Source: Symbiodinium natans (lineage: Eukaryota > Sar > Dinophyceae > Suessiales > Symbiodiniaceae). Taken from it: a stretch of DNA of 64,000 bases. Below are positions 43,278 through 54,326 of the stretch, one piece after another (position 1 is the first letter of the stretch; each line of letters begins with the position of its first letter). Made by a program: the position numbers and the translations under genes. Location of the stretch: positions 1-64,000 of the forward strand of contig CAJNDS010000111.1 of the NCBI GenBank assembly GCA_905221605.1, read 5' to 3'. The notes under the pieces were generated by a model that worked only from the letters and a program-made list of their open reading frames with translations, ran no database searches and was not told the origin of the DNA.

Positions 43278-46137
43278 CCTACTGTAGCTCAGCAGCTCCT
43301 GGAAACGCCGGGACGCCTGCGACCACGTGTGTAGTCCGTGTGTCACCACGCATAGCCGTGTGTAGCCATGTTCAGTTGCACCTGGTAGTTTGCAAACGCT
43401 TGCGACCGAACAGATGCAAGTGGAAGCTATGATGGCGCGTTGCCAGAAACTGTGAGCTCGCTTACAGCAGCAGCGTCATGCTTCGCACTGCTCCGCTTCT
43501 CGACTGGTCACGGGCCGCACCCTACCGGCAGCTGTTTAGCTATTCAAAAGCGGCACAATGCGTTCCGGAAGAGGCGACTTGTAGTTTGCATTGGTTTGCG
43601 TCTTGTGACCCTGAAGCAAGTCAACGCGCATCAGGATGGCGACCGCTAGAGGCCAAGAAGGCTGGCTCGTCTGGTCAGGGAAAGTGCCAGTGCGCATGAG
43701 TGTATGCAGTGTGTGCAGCTTACGCTGAAAGTTTTTCTTGATACCGCAGAGGCTCCATGGGAGCATCGACGACCTCCAAAGCAGGCAATGAAATCACCCG
43801 AACTGGCAACCACCGAGAATCCTTGCTGTCGGGAGTGGTCGCACAGTACTCTCAGCACCCGCAAGGTAGCAGTAGAAACCGGGCCGTCTGTTGACGAGGC
43901 TATCGCTGGCAGTGTTCTACTCATGCACCTGTGTTGGACTGGCTGCTGACGAGAGGCAAAGGAGCAGCAAGACATTCTGGAGGCGTTCCGCCTTGGTCGC
44001 AAGGTGGCTTTCATGCCAGTTTGCTTGCTGATGTCAGTTGAGGCTGAGAAATCAGAGGGTGTAACTACGCCTGAGGAGATGAAGTTCGAGGTTGACCAAG
44101 CAGCGGTGCCGGTCGAGCTTCCAGACATTCTGCAGGTGGACCTTCCATGAAACGGTGTCGGAGTCTCCGTGTAGAGATGGCTTGAAGATGCTTGAAGTCG
44201 GGAATTCTGTGAATCGGGGGCCTGACGTTGACAGACGCTCTCCTTCGATCCGCCAGCGTCGTCTCCGACTTTGGCAGAGCTGCGGAACAAGCTGAGGCTG
44301 GGGTCGGGCTGCTGTTGCAGAGCAACACGAACACAACAAGAACACTTCTGCAACAGCTGCAAAGAATCACTCCTTTTTCACTTTTGTCTCGGCTTTGCTG
44401 TGCTTTGCAATGCTTTGCTGGAGGTTATGCCCAGACGACTGCGCCCCTCCGATTGCAAAGGCTTCAGCCTGAGATGGTTTGGGGAGCTTGACACGAAGCT
44501 AAAGCTGTTTTAAACACGGCTTTGGAGGTCAATGGAAAAGTCGTAATGGTCGGCATCAGGTCATATTCCCAGGACGGCACTTGTATTCAGCATTTGCTAA
44601 CATTGCGCAGAGTCTTGACGCGCCAGGAGCAGAACAAAATTAAAGTTCTACCAGTCTTGGACCCGACACAGGCATCACAGGAGTGCTGTGCACATCTGCA
44701 GTGCACAATTTCCTGAGCAGAGGAGAGCAACGAATTGGTTGCAAACTGCGAGTTTCTTCGAGAGGCCTACGGACCCAGCCTGTGTTGGTGTCGCGGCATC
44801 TGTGAAAGTCAGGTTCTTTTACTTTGGCGGCCCGCTCTCGGAACGAGACCGTGTTCAAAAACGCAGCGGCGTACGCAGCAAAAACTAAGGTCCCCCCCCT
44901 GCTCCCCTCCCAGGTCGTTTTTCTTTGTAGCTCGACCCGCCGCGTACAAAAAAACGTGATGAGCAAAACGACGCACAGCATTGCGGAAGTCTGTGCTGGT
45001 GCGCCCGCAGAGTTCTCTGCTGCTGCGTATGTAGTCTGGGGACCGAGGGGCAGCCAGTGATGCATGCAAGCAAGATCAGCCATGGCTCTTGACCTTCGGA
45101 ACTCGTGCACAAACTTCGACCCATCTCGGCATGAACGATGAGCGTGTTTGTCGATCCCATCGTGCCCGAAAGGACCTCAAAGGGGAATCAGATTCGCATG
45201 GTTTGCAGAGGGGTTGCGCACAATGGTGAGAGTTTCACGGCCAGGGCCCCTGTTGACGATGTTGCGGTATTCATTGCGGCATTCCGCGCCTGATTCCTGG
45301 TCCTTCGCTGCTTCAACTGCTTGTTGTGGCCCCGTGGCGTCGTGGAGGTGCTCCTTGAGAGGAGTCATGCTGCGTTGATCTTCGTTGGAACATGTCAATG
45401 TTGGAACATCTGAGTGTCTGCCATTGTCAGCCTTGTTCATGCCTCTGGCCTCAGTCAGGATCAACCACGCACGTGAAGCTGACAAACCGCAAGGAGGGAT
45501 GGAATGAGATCGTACAAGACGGTGCGAGTGCTGACAAAAAATCGCTCCAGCCTGGGGGAAGGTCGCCAGAGACAGTACTCGTACCTCAGATCTCGCATCC
45601 GCTCATCTTGGCCGGCCAGTAGTTCTGATGAATTTGTCTGTGATATGTAGTATGCCTGGAAAATGTGGAAGTGCATGCTGAAAGTGAGAACCTCGCAAAG
45701 GAGCGCAGAGTAGGCCAGCGCAAAACAGTTCAGTACTTCAGCTGAAATCCATTTTTGGTTACAGCCGGTTCTGGCAGCGGAAAGGGAGATGGCGTAGTCT
45801 TGCCTCTTTGGTCTCCGGCATGGCACGCTGGAGACTTCGAATGGAAGACTTCGGGCGACGACAGGAGCGAATACAAATATGACAGTGATCTTGAGAAATC
45901 TACCAGTGCAGATCCCTGTAGATGCGAAAACATGTGTGTGGTGATGGGCAAGCCTTGGTCAGGAGGGCGGCAATCGGACGAGTGAAGCCTGGCATCAGCC
46001 GCGCTGGGCCTCCAAGGCATTGATCTCCAAAGGCGAGAGGCACATGGTGTGTGGGTTTCAAGATGTTTTGAAGACACGCAAAAACACAGAGACCTCCGAA
46101 GGCTTTAGGCCACAGGCCCTACCTTTTGCCTGCTTCT
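43278..46137. other. Downstream region with unassigned exon-like stretches
   Basis: Candidate + exons, none recognised: about 44,065-44,130 (PEEMKFEVDQAAVPVELPDI), 44,519-44,560 (LEVNGKVVMVGIRS), 45,128-45,290 (contains NQIRMVCRGVAHNGESF) and 45,760-45,925 (contains LWSPAWHAGDFEWKTSGDD). They probably belong to one or more intron-rich genes following USP14 on the same strand. A long minus-strand frame at 43,646-44,362 overlaps these and lacks any motif. Confidence 0.35.
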
Positions 46138-46934
46138 CGTCTCTTGTCTCTTGTCTCTTGTCTCTTGTCTCTTGTCTCTTGTCTCTTGTCTCTTGTCTCT
46201 TGTCTCTTGTCTCTTGTCTCTTGTCTCTTGTCTCTTGTCTCTTGTCTCTTGTCTATTGTCTCTTGTCTCTTGTCTCTTGTCTCTTGTCTCTTGTCTCTTG
46301 TCTCTTGTCTCTTGTCTCTTGTCTCTTGTCTCTTGTCTCTTGTCTCTTGTCTCTTGTCTCTTGTCTCTTGTCTCTTGTCTCTTGTCTCTTGTCTCTTGTC
46401 TCTTGTCTCTTGTCTCTTGTCTCTTGTCTCTTGTCTCTTGTCTCTTGTCTCTTGTCTCTTGTCTTGTCTCTTGTCTCTTGTCTCTTGTCTCTTGTCTCTT
46501 GTCTCTTGTCTCTTGTCTCTTGTCTCTTGTCTCTTGTCTCTTGTCTCTTGTCTCTTGTCTCTTGTCTCTTGTCTCTTGTCTCTTGTCTCTTGTCTCTTGT
46601 CTCTTGTCTCACTCTCACACTCCACACTCTCTCACACGCTCTCTCTCACACGCTCTCACACGCTCTCTCGCACGCTCTCTCGCACACTCTCTCTCACACT
46701 CTCTCACACTCTTTCACACTCTCTCACACTCTCTCACACTCTCTCACACTCTCTCACACTCTCTCACACTCTCTCACACTCTCTCACACTCTCTCACACT
46801 CTCTCACACTCTCTCACACTCTCTCACACTCTCTCACACTCTCTCACACTCTCTCACACTCTCTCACACTCTCACTCTCACTCTCACCCTCACTCTCCTT
46901 CCCCTTCCCCCTCTCTCTCTCTCTCCGCTCTCTC

Positions 46935-46976
<42 letters not shown>
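46138..46976. repeat. Pyrimidine-rich satellite: (TTGTCTC)n, then (CTCTCACACT)n, then (CT)n
   Basis: A 7-bp array TTGTCTC spans 46,138-46,610 with one point variant (46,254) and one 2-base-short unit (about 46,463). It changes to a 10-bp unit CTCTCACACT up to about 46,870 and ends in CT/CTCTCCG runs to 46,976. All three + frames and some minus frames stay open through it. None is a credible protein. Confidence 0.97.
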
Positions 46977-46978
<2 letters not shown>

Positions 46979-48221
46979 GCAGGCGAAGAGGAGCGACCCA
47001 TGAGCAGCGGGTCGACGCGTTGTCCTTCCTCGGCCCGTTGCTCCCGGGGAAGGCAGTCGCCGCAGTCACCAGCTCCCAGTGCCCGGAGCCCTGGAGCCCC
47101 GCAGCAACAAAACATGCAAAGCGTTGCAAAGCACAACGCTCCAGGTCGAGACCAGGGCGCCCTCCCCAAACAGCCCCGCCTGTTGGGCCGGCTGCTCTGC
47201 TGCTGTGACCTTTCTCCCTTAGTTCAGCTTGTCTCTCAAGGAACTAGGAAAGAACATGGCGCCAAGGCTCAGCCAGCTCCGCCAAGCTTGAGAGCCAGCC
47301 GGGAGCCTGAAGGGGAGCCTGAAGTGTTTTCCGTGCATTTTTGGAAAGTCTGAACTTGGAACAAGGCAGTGACACTTGGGCCACGCGAGTGGACCCAAAG
47401 CAACGAGGTCCCCTGCTGTGCTAGCACAGATCTGGTAAGAAGAGGGACTTTAAGCCGGAGAATCCGGACAGGTAATGGTGTGGAGAAATGCGTGCAGTGT
47501 TTTTTCATCACCGATGACTTCGCCTTTGATTGATAGTGGTCAGTTTCTCGCGGTTGTTATTCTCTGCTGTCCGCACCATAAGTGCAATCCGTGGCTGTTA
47601 AAGTAAGATGGCTCTCGACTTAAAGCTCTGTGCAAGTCCACAACTCTGTGGGATCACTGCTCTGCGTATACCTTGTATTGTTCGAAGTGTGGTAACCGAA
47701 GAAGGTATGTGAGACTTAAGCAGTTGAAGCGCTTCTTCTCTTGACATTTCCAGGTGCAGTGCAAGGCACCTCAGAAGTTGCAAGGCGACATCATTCCAAG
47801 AAATAGCAAGAACGGACAGAGCACTGAAAACATCTTTAAGCTCTTGCATTCTGCATGTGGCATATGTTTCTGATTCTTCGAGAGAGTAGGGAGCGGCGAG
47901 GCAATGAGTGTCTGCTCGAGCGCGAGAGTTAGAGTTGCTGAGCTGACCACCGGTTTCTTTGCTGAGTCGTCTTTGTTGTTCTGTTGTTGTTCTCTTGCAT
48001 CTCTCAGGCCAGGAGAAGGATTATCCCGCGACTTACAGCATAAAGCCTGGAGATCTCGGAGGCGATTGCGTGCCAGGCACCCCGCTTGTCGGGACATTCA
48101 AAGAGCTCTGCACTCGGTGTCAGGATCTCTTCTTCCGGACTACCCCCTTTGGGTGACCTTGCATGGTGGGAACGGCCGCTGGCAGCAGGCCAGGGAAAGT
48201 CCTCTAAACAGTGCTTCGCTT
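46977..48221. other. Stretch without a recognised gene
   Basis: Short frames only. Near 47,900-48,010 there is pyrimidine-rich sequence ending in CTCTCAGG, a possible splice acceptor for the coiled-coil gene that follows. Confidence 0.4.
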
Positions 48222-48723
48222 TGGCACGGCATTGCGAGAGGCTCGCGCTCAGAACCAGTGGGCCCAGATGCTGGTGGAGCACGAGGCTTTGCAAATGCCA
48301 TGTGGTGCTCCATTTGGTAGCATTGGTAACGCAAGCCACGCTGTTTGCAGAGGCCGCTATGGCGGCAAAGAAGCTGGAGACCGAACGCCAGCGCCTGCGC
48401 CGCGCCGAGGCATATCTGTCCTCCAGGAAGAGAGTCCAAGCATGTCCTGAATGGATTCTCAGAGAGAGTACTGTTTTTGTCCTCCGTGTGCTCTGCCAGA
48501 TGCGGAAACAGATGCGCGTTTTCACGAGTCTTTTCCTGCTAAGCGCGCTGCGTTCGCCGATGGGTTGTGCAGATCTCTGCAGATCTCTGCAGGTTGCCAG
48601 GATTCGGCGAGCTGAGGAGGAAGAGCTCCGGCGCCGAGTGGAGGAGGCGCAACCTTACCGGTCATCCATATATATATATACATATATATATACATATATA
48701 TATACATATATATATATATATAC

Positions 48724-48759
<36 letters not shown>

Positions 48760-49184
48760 TTATATTTGCACATATTCACCCCTTGCCTGGTTATCTGATT
48801 TGCCCTCAGGCTGAACAAGACAAGCGGCGCAGAAAGGAGGAGGAACTCCGCTTGCAAATGCAGCGGGAGGACATCTCCTGCTCTGAGCCCCCTTGGGCTC
48901 ATCGTGGCCCAAAAAAAAGCAGCACCAAATCCCAAAACCTCTCACATGGATGTCTTACAGGGATGTTTTTCATGGGCTCAGGAGGAGGCTCGAAGGGCGA
49001 AGCTGGAAGAGGAGCGCCTCCTAGAGCTGATGCAGCCAGGAGCCAAGCTTCACACGCGGTTCAAGCAGCCGGTTTTTCTGAAAATGCGGCCTTTGCTGCG
49101 CTCGCAGAATCCTGCACGAGAATGTGACTGTAGGCCACGGAAGTGTCAAAGGTGCGAAGGCTCCGGCCGCTGTGCCAACTGCCA
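48222..49184 (+). CDS. Coiled-coil protein with CxxCxGxG-type Cys motif (exon cluster)
   Basis: Five short exon-like stretches, each following an AG acceptor, encode uninterrupted charged helices in the same style: about 48,222-48,297 ([20 protein letters not shown]), 48,350-48,430 ([20 protein letters not shown]), 48,592-48,660 ([19 protein letters not shown]), 48,811-48,870 ([20 protein letters not shown]) and 48,979-49,035 ([17 protein letters not shown]). They are followed by 49,119-49,184, which encodes [20 protein letters not shown], a Cys-rich piece like the CxxCxGxG zinc motif of DnaJ-type proteins. Spliced together they would form a long Arg/Glu-rich coiled coil ending in a metal-binding tip. 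Start, end and exact joins are not resolved, and the family is not identified. Confidence 0.5.
48667..48766. repeat. (TA)n/(CATA)n microsatellite
   Basis: AT-rich dinucleotide array with regularly spaced C, lying between two coiled-coil exons and therefore intronic. Confidence 0.95.
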
Positions 49185-52100
49185 GGCTCTCCTTTCTGTT
49201 TCCGGCTTTGAATGGCATGTCTCGTGCGGCATGCCCCACTTTCCTCAACTTTCTTTCCAGGGAGAAGGCTCTGTGGATGTGCTTTTCCTCGCGCCGTCCG
49301 TGGGTTCCAGGCGGCTCAGAGCACACTGCAAAGTTCAACGCAATTCCGATGCCAAAAAACTAGCTGCTACTCACCAAGTGGAACTCAGGCCAATGCCTAT
49401 CTTGCAGGGCCGCAGGCCCCGAGGATGCAGGCGGGAATGACCATCTGGACCACGTGCAGAAACCCCGAACTTGTAAAACATTGCTGCCCCCACGTTCACT
49501 TCGACACGCTCAAGAAGAGCCGTAGAGCACCATGACATGATTGGACTCGGACAAAACAGACCGAGCTCGCAGCTGTAATTTATCACAGTTGTTTGGTCTG
49601 GGGCAGACTTCACACAAGGCTTCCGAGGCCTGTATACCAAAGGCTAGAACAGTAGATCTCACTTGTTATTTAGTCCTCTTCATGCGTAACACGCCTAATG
49701 TTAGTTTTCATGGATTTCAACATTAGCTTTCTCTGCGTGAAGAGTTCAACCATTTTCGATCGAGAACATACCGTATACCTTTCCCGATGCCATTTTGGTG
49801 AAAGCTTCGACTCTTCTTCTCCTATTGGTCATCGGGCCCATAGACAGGCCTCCCAAAGCTTGAGGCCAGCAATTCCCAGGACTTTTCAACCTCCAAGGAT
49901 TGCTACAAGATCATGCTCCAATCGAGACCTGAGACAGAAACAGCGGGCAGCAGCCAGCTGCCGGCCCTCGCATGCACTCCTGAAGGAAAAAACCCTCCCC
50001 TGTCTGACCCACAGCAAGAAAGTCACAGGAAGTCAACTATGTCGCTGTATGTCGTTACCGTTTGTGGTTGCTTTTTTGGAGTGTCGTGGGTGACGCCGGA
50101 GGCAGTGTGGGGGAGCCGGTGACGGTGCTCTTCTTCGGGACTTCGTTGCCGGAAGCGGCCGATGTGATGTTTGTAAAGGCGAGCGCTTCATCAAGCCGCC
50201 CCCAGGCCACGGTATGGTGAACAATGGAATTTGGATGTATAGATGACCATATGAACATGGCCGGGTGATTCCTATTAGTCCTATTGAGATGTCCCACTTG
50301 CACGCACTTTGTGTACTTGTGCTTGCAGCTGCAGACCACAGGTGGCTTCAAGACGCCTGCGAAAGCGGAAGCGCCCCTTCCGACCTCCCGCAGGACCTCG
50401 CGGGATAACGAGGTGCGGGTTCGGCAAAAAGCGGCAGAATGCGCCGTACGGTGCTTGCGTCATGAGTTGAGGCCTGCACTTCAAGCACTTCACCCATCTC
50501 CCCCCGAAGCCAGGCGTTGCATGGGTCGACACCGGATGCCACCGCTCTACCAGAGTGAGCAGATTCGCATGCGACGGCGAGTTGATACCTTGTCCTCGCC
50601 TGGGCCTCCTGTTCGTTGCTTAAGGCAAATCGGACAGGCCGGCAAACGCGTGCCATGCTTAGCATGCAACTTCCGCCACACATCTCACATCATGTCAGCA
50701 TCAACACTGCATCATGGCTATGGCACGCACTAATTGAATCGGCACCCTGATCAACTATCAGGCTGCATCACGCTTTCCAGGTTAGCTTCTCAAATTGCAT
50801 GTTTGGACAATCCAACTGCAGTTGCTCCGACCCACTTACCTGCCATTCTCATGCCATAGCTCCAGCTTTGCCGCCTAAGTGCGACGGGTTCACTGGCCTT
50901 GTGGCACACTACGGTGTCCTTGCCTGGTAGAGCACCGCGCTCCAGTGGAGCTTGGGAAGAGAGAACAGACCTGTGAACAGTCTCATTCGTGATATGCAGC
51001 TTCTATGCTTGGCTTGTTTACAGCACGGCTAGCAGACAAGAGGTGCAGTCCAAAATGCCATCAAGCCGGACCGAATTCCCTCATGATACGCTGGTTTGCA
51101 TGGTTTGCGCAGGCGGGATGTCAACATCCTTCGGTCTTTTGTGCCACTATCCCACGATGCGATTGCACGTGACGTGTGCAAGGCATGCCTGGCTCATGCG
51201 CTGAAGAACCCTCACATGCGAGCAAGGCAGGGCCAGATCAAGATGAACAAAGAGTTTGAAGCTCTAACTCTCGGTTGAAGCTCGTTTGCCGTCAATTTTG
51301 TCCTGGGGCCTCAAGGATGACGACGCGGTGCAGAACCCAAGCATCCTTCCTTGAGGAGGCAGTATCCATGCTTCGGGTGCGTGCAAGAGCCCAAGACCGC
51401 AGTTTCGGCAGGGAGTTGCGCAGTCCTTTCCGCAGCAAGACTGGGAAGGCCAATGTTGTCTTGATGTTTCTGAGCATTTCTAGCTTGGTTGCATGTGCCG
51501 GCACTTGACGAGGCTTCCTGGAACAGGCGCTCATGGGCCCGCCAACTTCTTGCGTAGTACTCTGTGGAGCACGACCTGGGAACGCATCCTGGCATTTAAC
51601 CTGGGGTATGTGGACCTAATTGCGAGCATTTGCCCAGGGACAGGGCAGACAGTGTTGTGCAAGCTTTTGAAGGCAGAACTCCAACATCGTCCGTTGAACA
51701 ACTGCGTGGCATGTGATGGCAGAGACATCCATCATGTCTTCCAAGCCCTAGCTCCTAGCCAATCCGCAACCGCCTACACCTAGTGGCAGTGCTCTTGCAG
51801 CTCTTGCAAGCGTGCTCCTAAAGCCACAAATCTCCAAATCGTTGAGTGGCCACCTTCACCACCAAACAACGGCTTAAACTCAGATCCTCATGAACATCAA
51901 GGCTCCGAGCCCAATCAAATTTATGTGTCAGATGATGTTGCCGAGCACAATCAGATGAGGTTGCCATGTTGGGTACAAATTCAGAGGTCTTTTGAAATTC
52001 AGGTCGGATCCACTCTTCGAGTCTGTGCACTGCTGGGCTTGCCTTTCCTTGTGGTTGTGGGCCTGTCCAGAGACATGTGCAGAAAGGCGGGGGCCTGTTG

Positions 52101-52430
52101 ACTCTTTTCTTTGCTTGTGCTGCAGCGCTGCGGCGAGGACCAGATAGAAATCAGTCGTAAGTCAGGCTGTTGAGATATCGCGCCTCCGAGTGGATCCCCA
52201 GCTGCCAGGCAGCTGACTGAGGTATGCTGACATGAGTTCCGGTTTGTTGCTTCTCTGTGCACTGTCAATTTGCGACGGACTGTGCACGCATGCTCCAGGA
52301 CACGTCTCTCTCGTCAAGCCGCCAGCAGACATGGAAGCAGTTGAGGTGGACCAACGTAGTCCACATGAGCCTATATATGCATCTACACTTTACTCATGCT
52401 TTTTGTCACTGTGCGCGTTGGATTAGCAGA
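49185..52430. other. Stretch with unassigned exon-like pieces
   Basis: Open pieces that may be exons occur at about 50,410-50,590 (VRQKAAECAVRCLRHELRPA) and 51,096-51,278 (contains HDAIARDVCKACLAHALK). Upstream exons of the SpoU-type methyltransferase, including its first conserved motif, should lie in the right half, but I could not find them. No repeats of note. Confidence 0.35.
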
Positions 52431-53590
52431 TGCAGGTCTTGCAAAGGCTTCGGGCTGCAGGATTCAGTTTACTCGGCTTGACAGCTCACAGCCGGGGGGC
52501 CCGGCTGAGTTTCGAAACTCCATGGGCTTTTGGGTCTAAACAGCTAGCTTGCTTGTGCTTCTTAAGCTTGGAGATGATGAGCATGCTCAGCACACAGCAT
52601 CTTTGGAGGGAGCTTCGCCTTGCTTGAACTCCTCGCATCGACCAAGAAAAGCAGCTCAGCCGATCTGAGGACGTCCGGCACATCCGAGGCCACTTCTGAG
52701 ACTTCTGACTATCCTCCTCCGTTTCGTGTCCTTCGCTACATGGCCTGGAAGCAACCCCACAACACTCCAAAGTGACTGCAAACAGCGTAACAACAGCCTC
52801 GCGCCGATACAACGACACACCCTCACACCGATGCACCATTCCGCCCCTTCACCTTCTGAGCAGTGGATCGGCGCACTTCCCTTTGCAACCCACACTGAAC
52901 GGCGTGCAGGTGTATCGGTGTATCGGGGCTGGAACGTTATATCAGCGTATCAGCGTATCAGCGTATCAGCGTATCAGCGTATCAGCGTATCAGCGCATCA
53001 GCATCGGAGCATCCCCACGCGCGCCATGGCACATCGGCGTATTTCCTCTTGTCCGGAGGAGGGGGTTGGGGGGTCGGGGGAGGGGCGGCGTAACATATCG
53101 GCGTAACGTGATTTTCTTTTGCATGCACGCTGGTGGCAACACCCGATCTGAGGTACTGGAGGTGAAGCCAAGCCCCTTTGGAAGCTGAGATTAACCTGCC
53201 CAGGCTGGTGTGAGTTTTTTTCTTGCAGCGGTGCAGCAACGTGCAGCATATTCATGCCACGCAGGCTTGGCCTTTGTCTTTGGCCGAGAGCACGATGGAA
53301 TCCCCTCCGATGCAGAATTGCTTCTCGACGAGGCCTGCGCAGCGCTGCAAAGGACTGTGGTGCCAGGCATCATGTCTTGAGTCTCAAAAGGCGGCCACGA
53401 TCCCCATGGTCGTCGATGGCGAAAAGGCGCATGCAGAATGGTGTCGTCATGCAATCCGATGTGATGACAGTGATGACCCAAGTCAAGCTTGGACAGGGAA
53501 GTCTCAACGTGTCCCACGCAGCCGCGCTTGTCTTGTATGAGCGACGACGGCAGCAGCTTGTGGACGACGCTGGGGCATCAAAAGTCAAGA
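52431..53590 (+). CDS. SpoU/TrmH-family RNA 2'-O-ribose methyltransferase (partial exons)
   Basis: SPOUT-class enzymes methylate ribose 2'-OH in tRNA or rRNA with S-adenosylmethionine. Exon about 52,431-52,525 encodes LQRLRAAGFSLLGLTAHS, the strand-loop before the second conserved motif. Exon about 53,265-53,332 encodes LAFVFGREHDGIPSDAELLL, the classic second motif (VFGRExxGI). Exon 53,391-53,426 encodes AATIPMVVDGEK, with the conserved IPM. Exon 53,488 to about 53,590 encodes LGQGSLNVSHAAALVLYERR, the third motif (SLNVSxAAxxxLYE) that helps form the cofactor knot. The two introns between the last three exons (53,333-53,390 and 53,427-53,487) both start with GC, end with AG and keep the frame. 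The join between the first two exons is not settled, and the first motif, start and true end are not found. Confidence 0.8.
52941..52997. repeat. Octamer repeat ATCAGCGT
   Basis: About seven copies of ATCAGCGT with decay at the right end, lying within the putative intron of the methyltransferase gene. Confidence 0.92.
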
Positions 53591-53599
53591 CTGGTCTTC

Positions 53600-54326
53600 A
53601 CGTTTGCTTTTTCTCGACAGCCTGGGTTTTCACATGTTTTCATATATGCTGTATGATATGCTGTGTAGTTACTTCCTTCGGAGCACCGGACGTCGGAATA
53701 GACCAATTTCTCAGGGGCCATGAGCTAGATCCCCATGCAGTCTCTTTGCAAAGGCAGGGAGGGCGCTGGCCATGTCCAATCATGTCCAGGCTCCAGCTTG
53801 TAGGCGCGCTGTATATGGTGGGCCACATTGGGCTACTAGTACCATGGAGGAGTTTTTTCAACGAAGGACAGCGATCAAGCCGTAAAACTTCCGCAGGCAC
53901 TTGTGTTTCTCTTCGGAGCGAGTCCGTAGTTCACGCTTTGCTGTTGCGATCAGCCTGCGATCCAGTAGTAGTACATGCTACAGTTTCTACAGCGGCTTGC
54001 ACGAACAAATCTTTCACATCGAACCCGAAGATTCGCCGATGTCATGTCCAAGCAGGTAGTCGGACTTTGTGATTGAGCAGCCCTGAGCCCGAAAGAGGGA
54101 TTGTGCAATTAACAACGTCGTAATGCGGAAGGAGATATGGCCGGTTGGCAGCCCGACAGCAATCATGCATCAGCGGAAGCGACTGAGCAATATCTGCTCC
54201 AGGGATCTCCAGGGATCTCCAGACGGTTTGCTTACGAACGTAGCAACGAAGCGTCACGGGTAAAGAGATCACACAGCTTCAACATCGCAACAAAGCATCT
54301 CGTTATCCTCTTCAGAGACCGCCAGC
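53600..54326. other. Gap between methyltransferase and WWE genes
   Basis: The open frame of the last methyltransferase exon runs on without motifs to 54,072, which probably includes intron or 3' untranslated sequence. Nothing else is recognised. The trans-splice acceptor for the next gene may be in 54,250-54,326 (several CAG sites). Confidence 0.4.

Noticed and set aside
43646-44362. Minus-strand frame of 238 codons
   Set aside because: Ser/Arg/Cys-rich without motifs, and the + strand of the same region has better exon-like pieces and matches the orientation of all known genes.
46020-47353. Three long + frames of up to 400 codons, rich in Leu/Ser/Cys/Val or His/Thr/Leu
   Set aside because: They are translations of the TTGTCTC and CTCTCACACT arrays in all three phases; unit lengths of 7 and 10 keep every frame open. 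No start context or unique sequence supports a protein.
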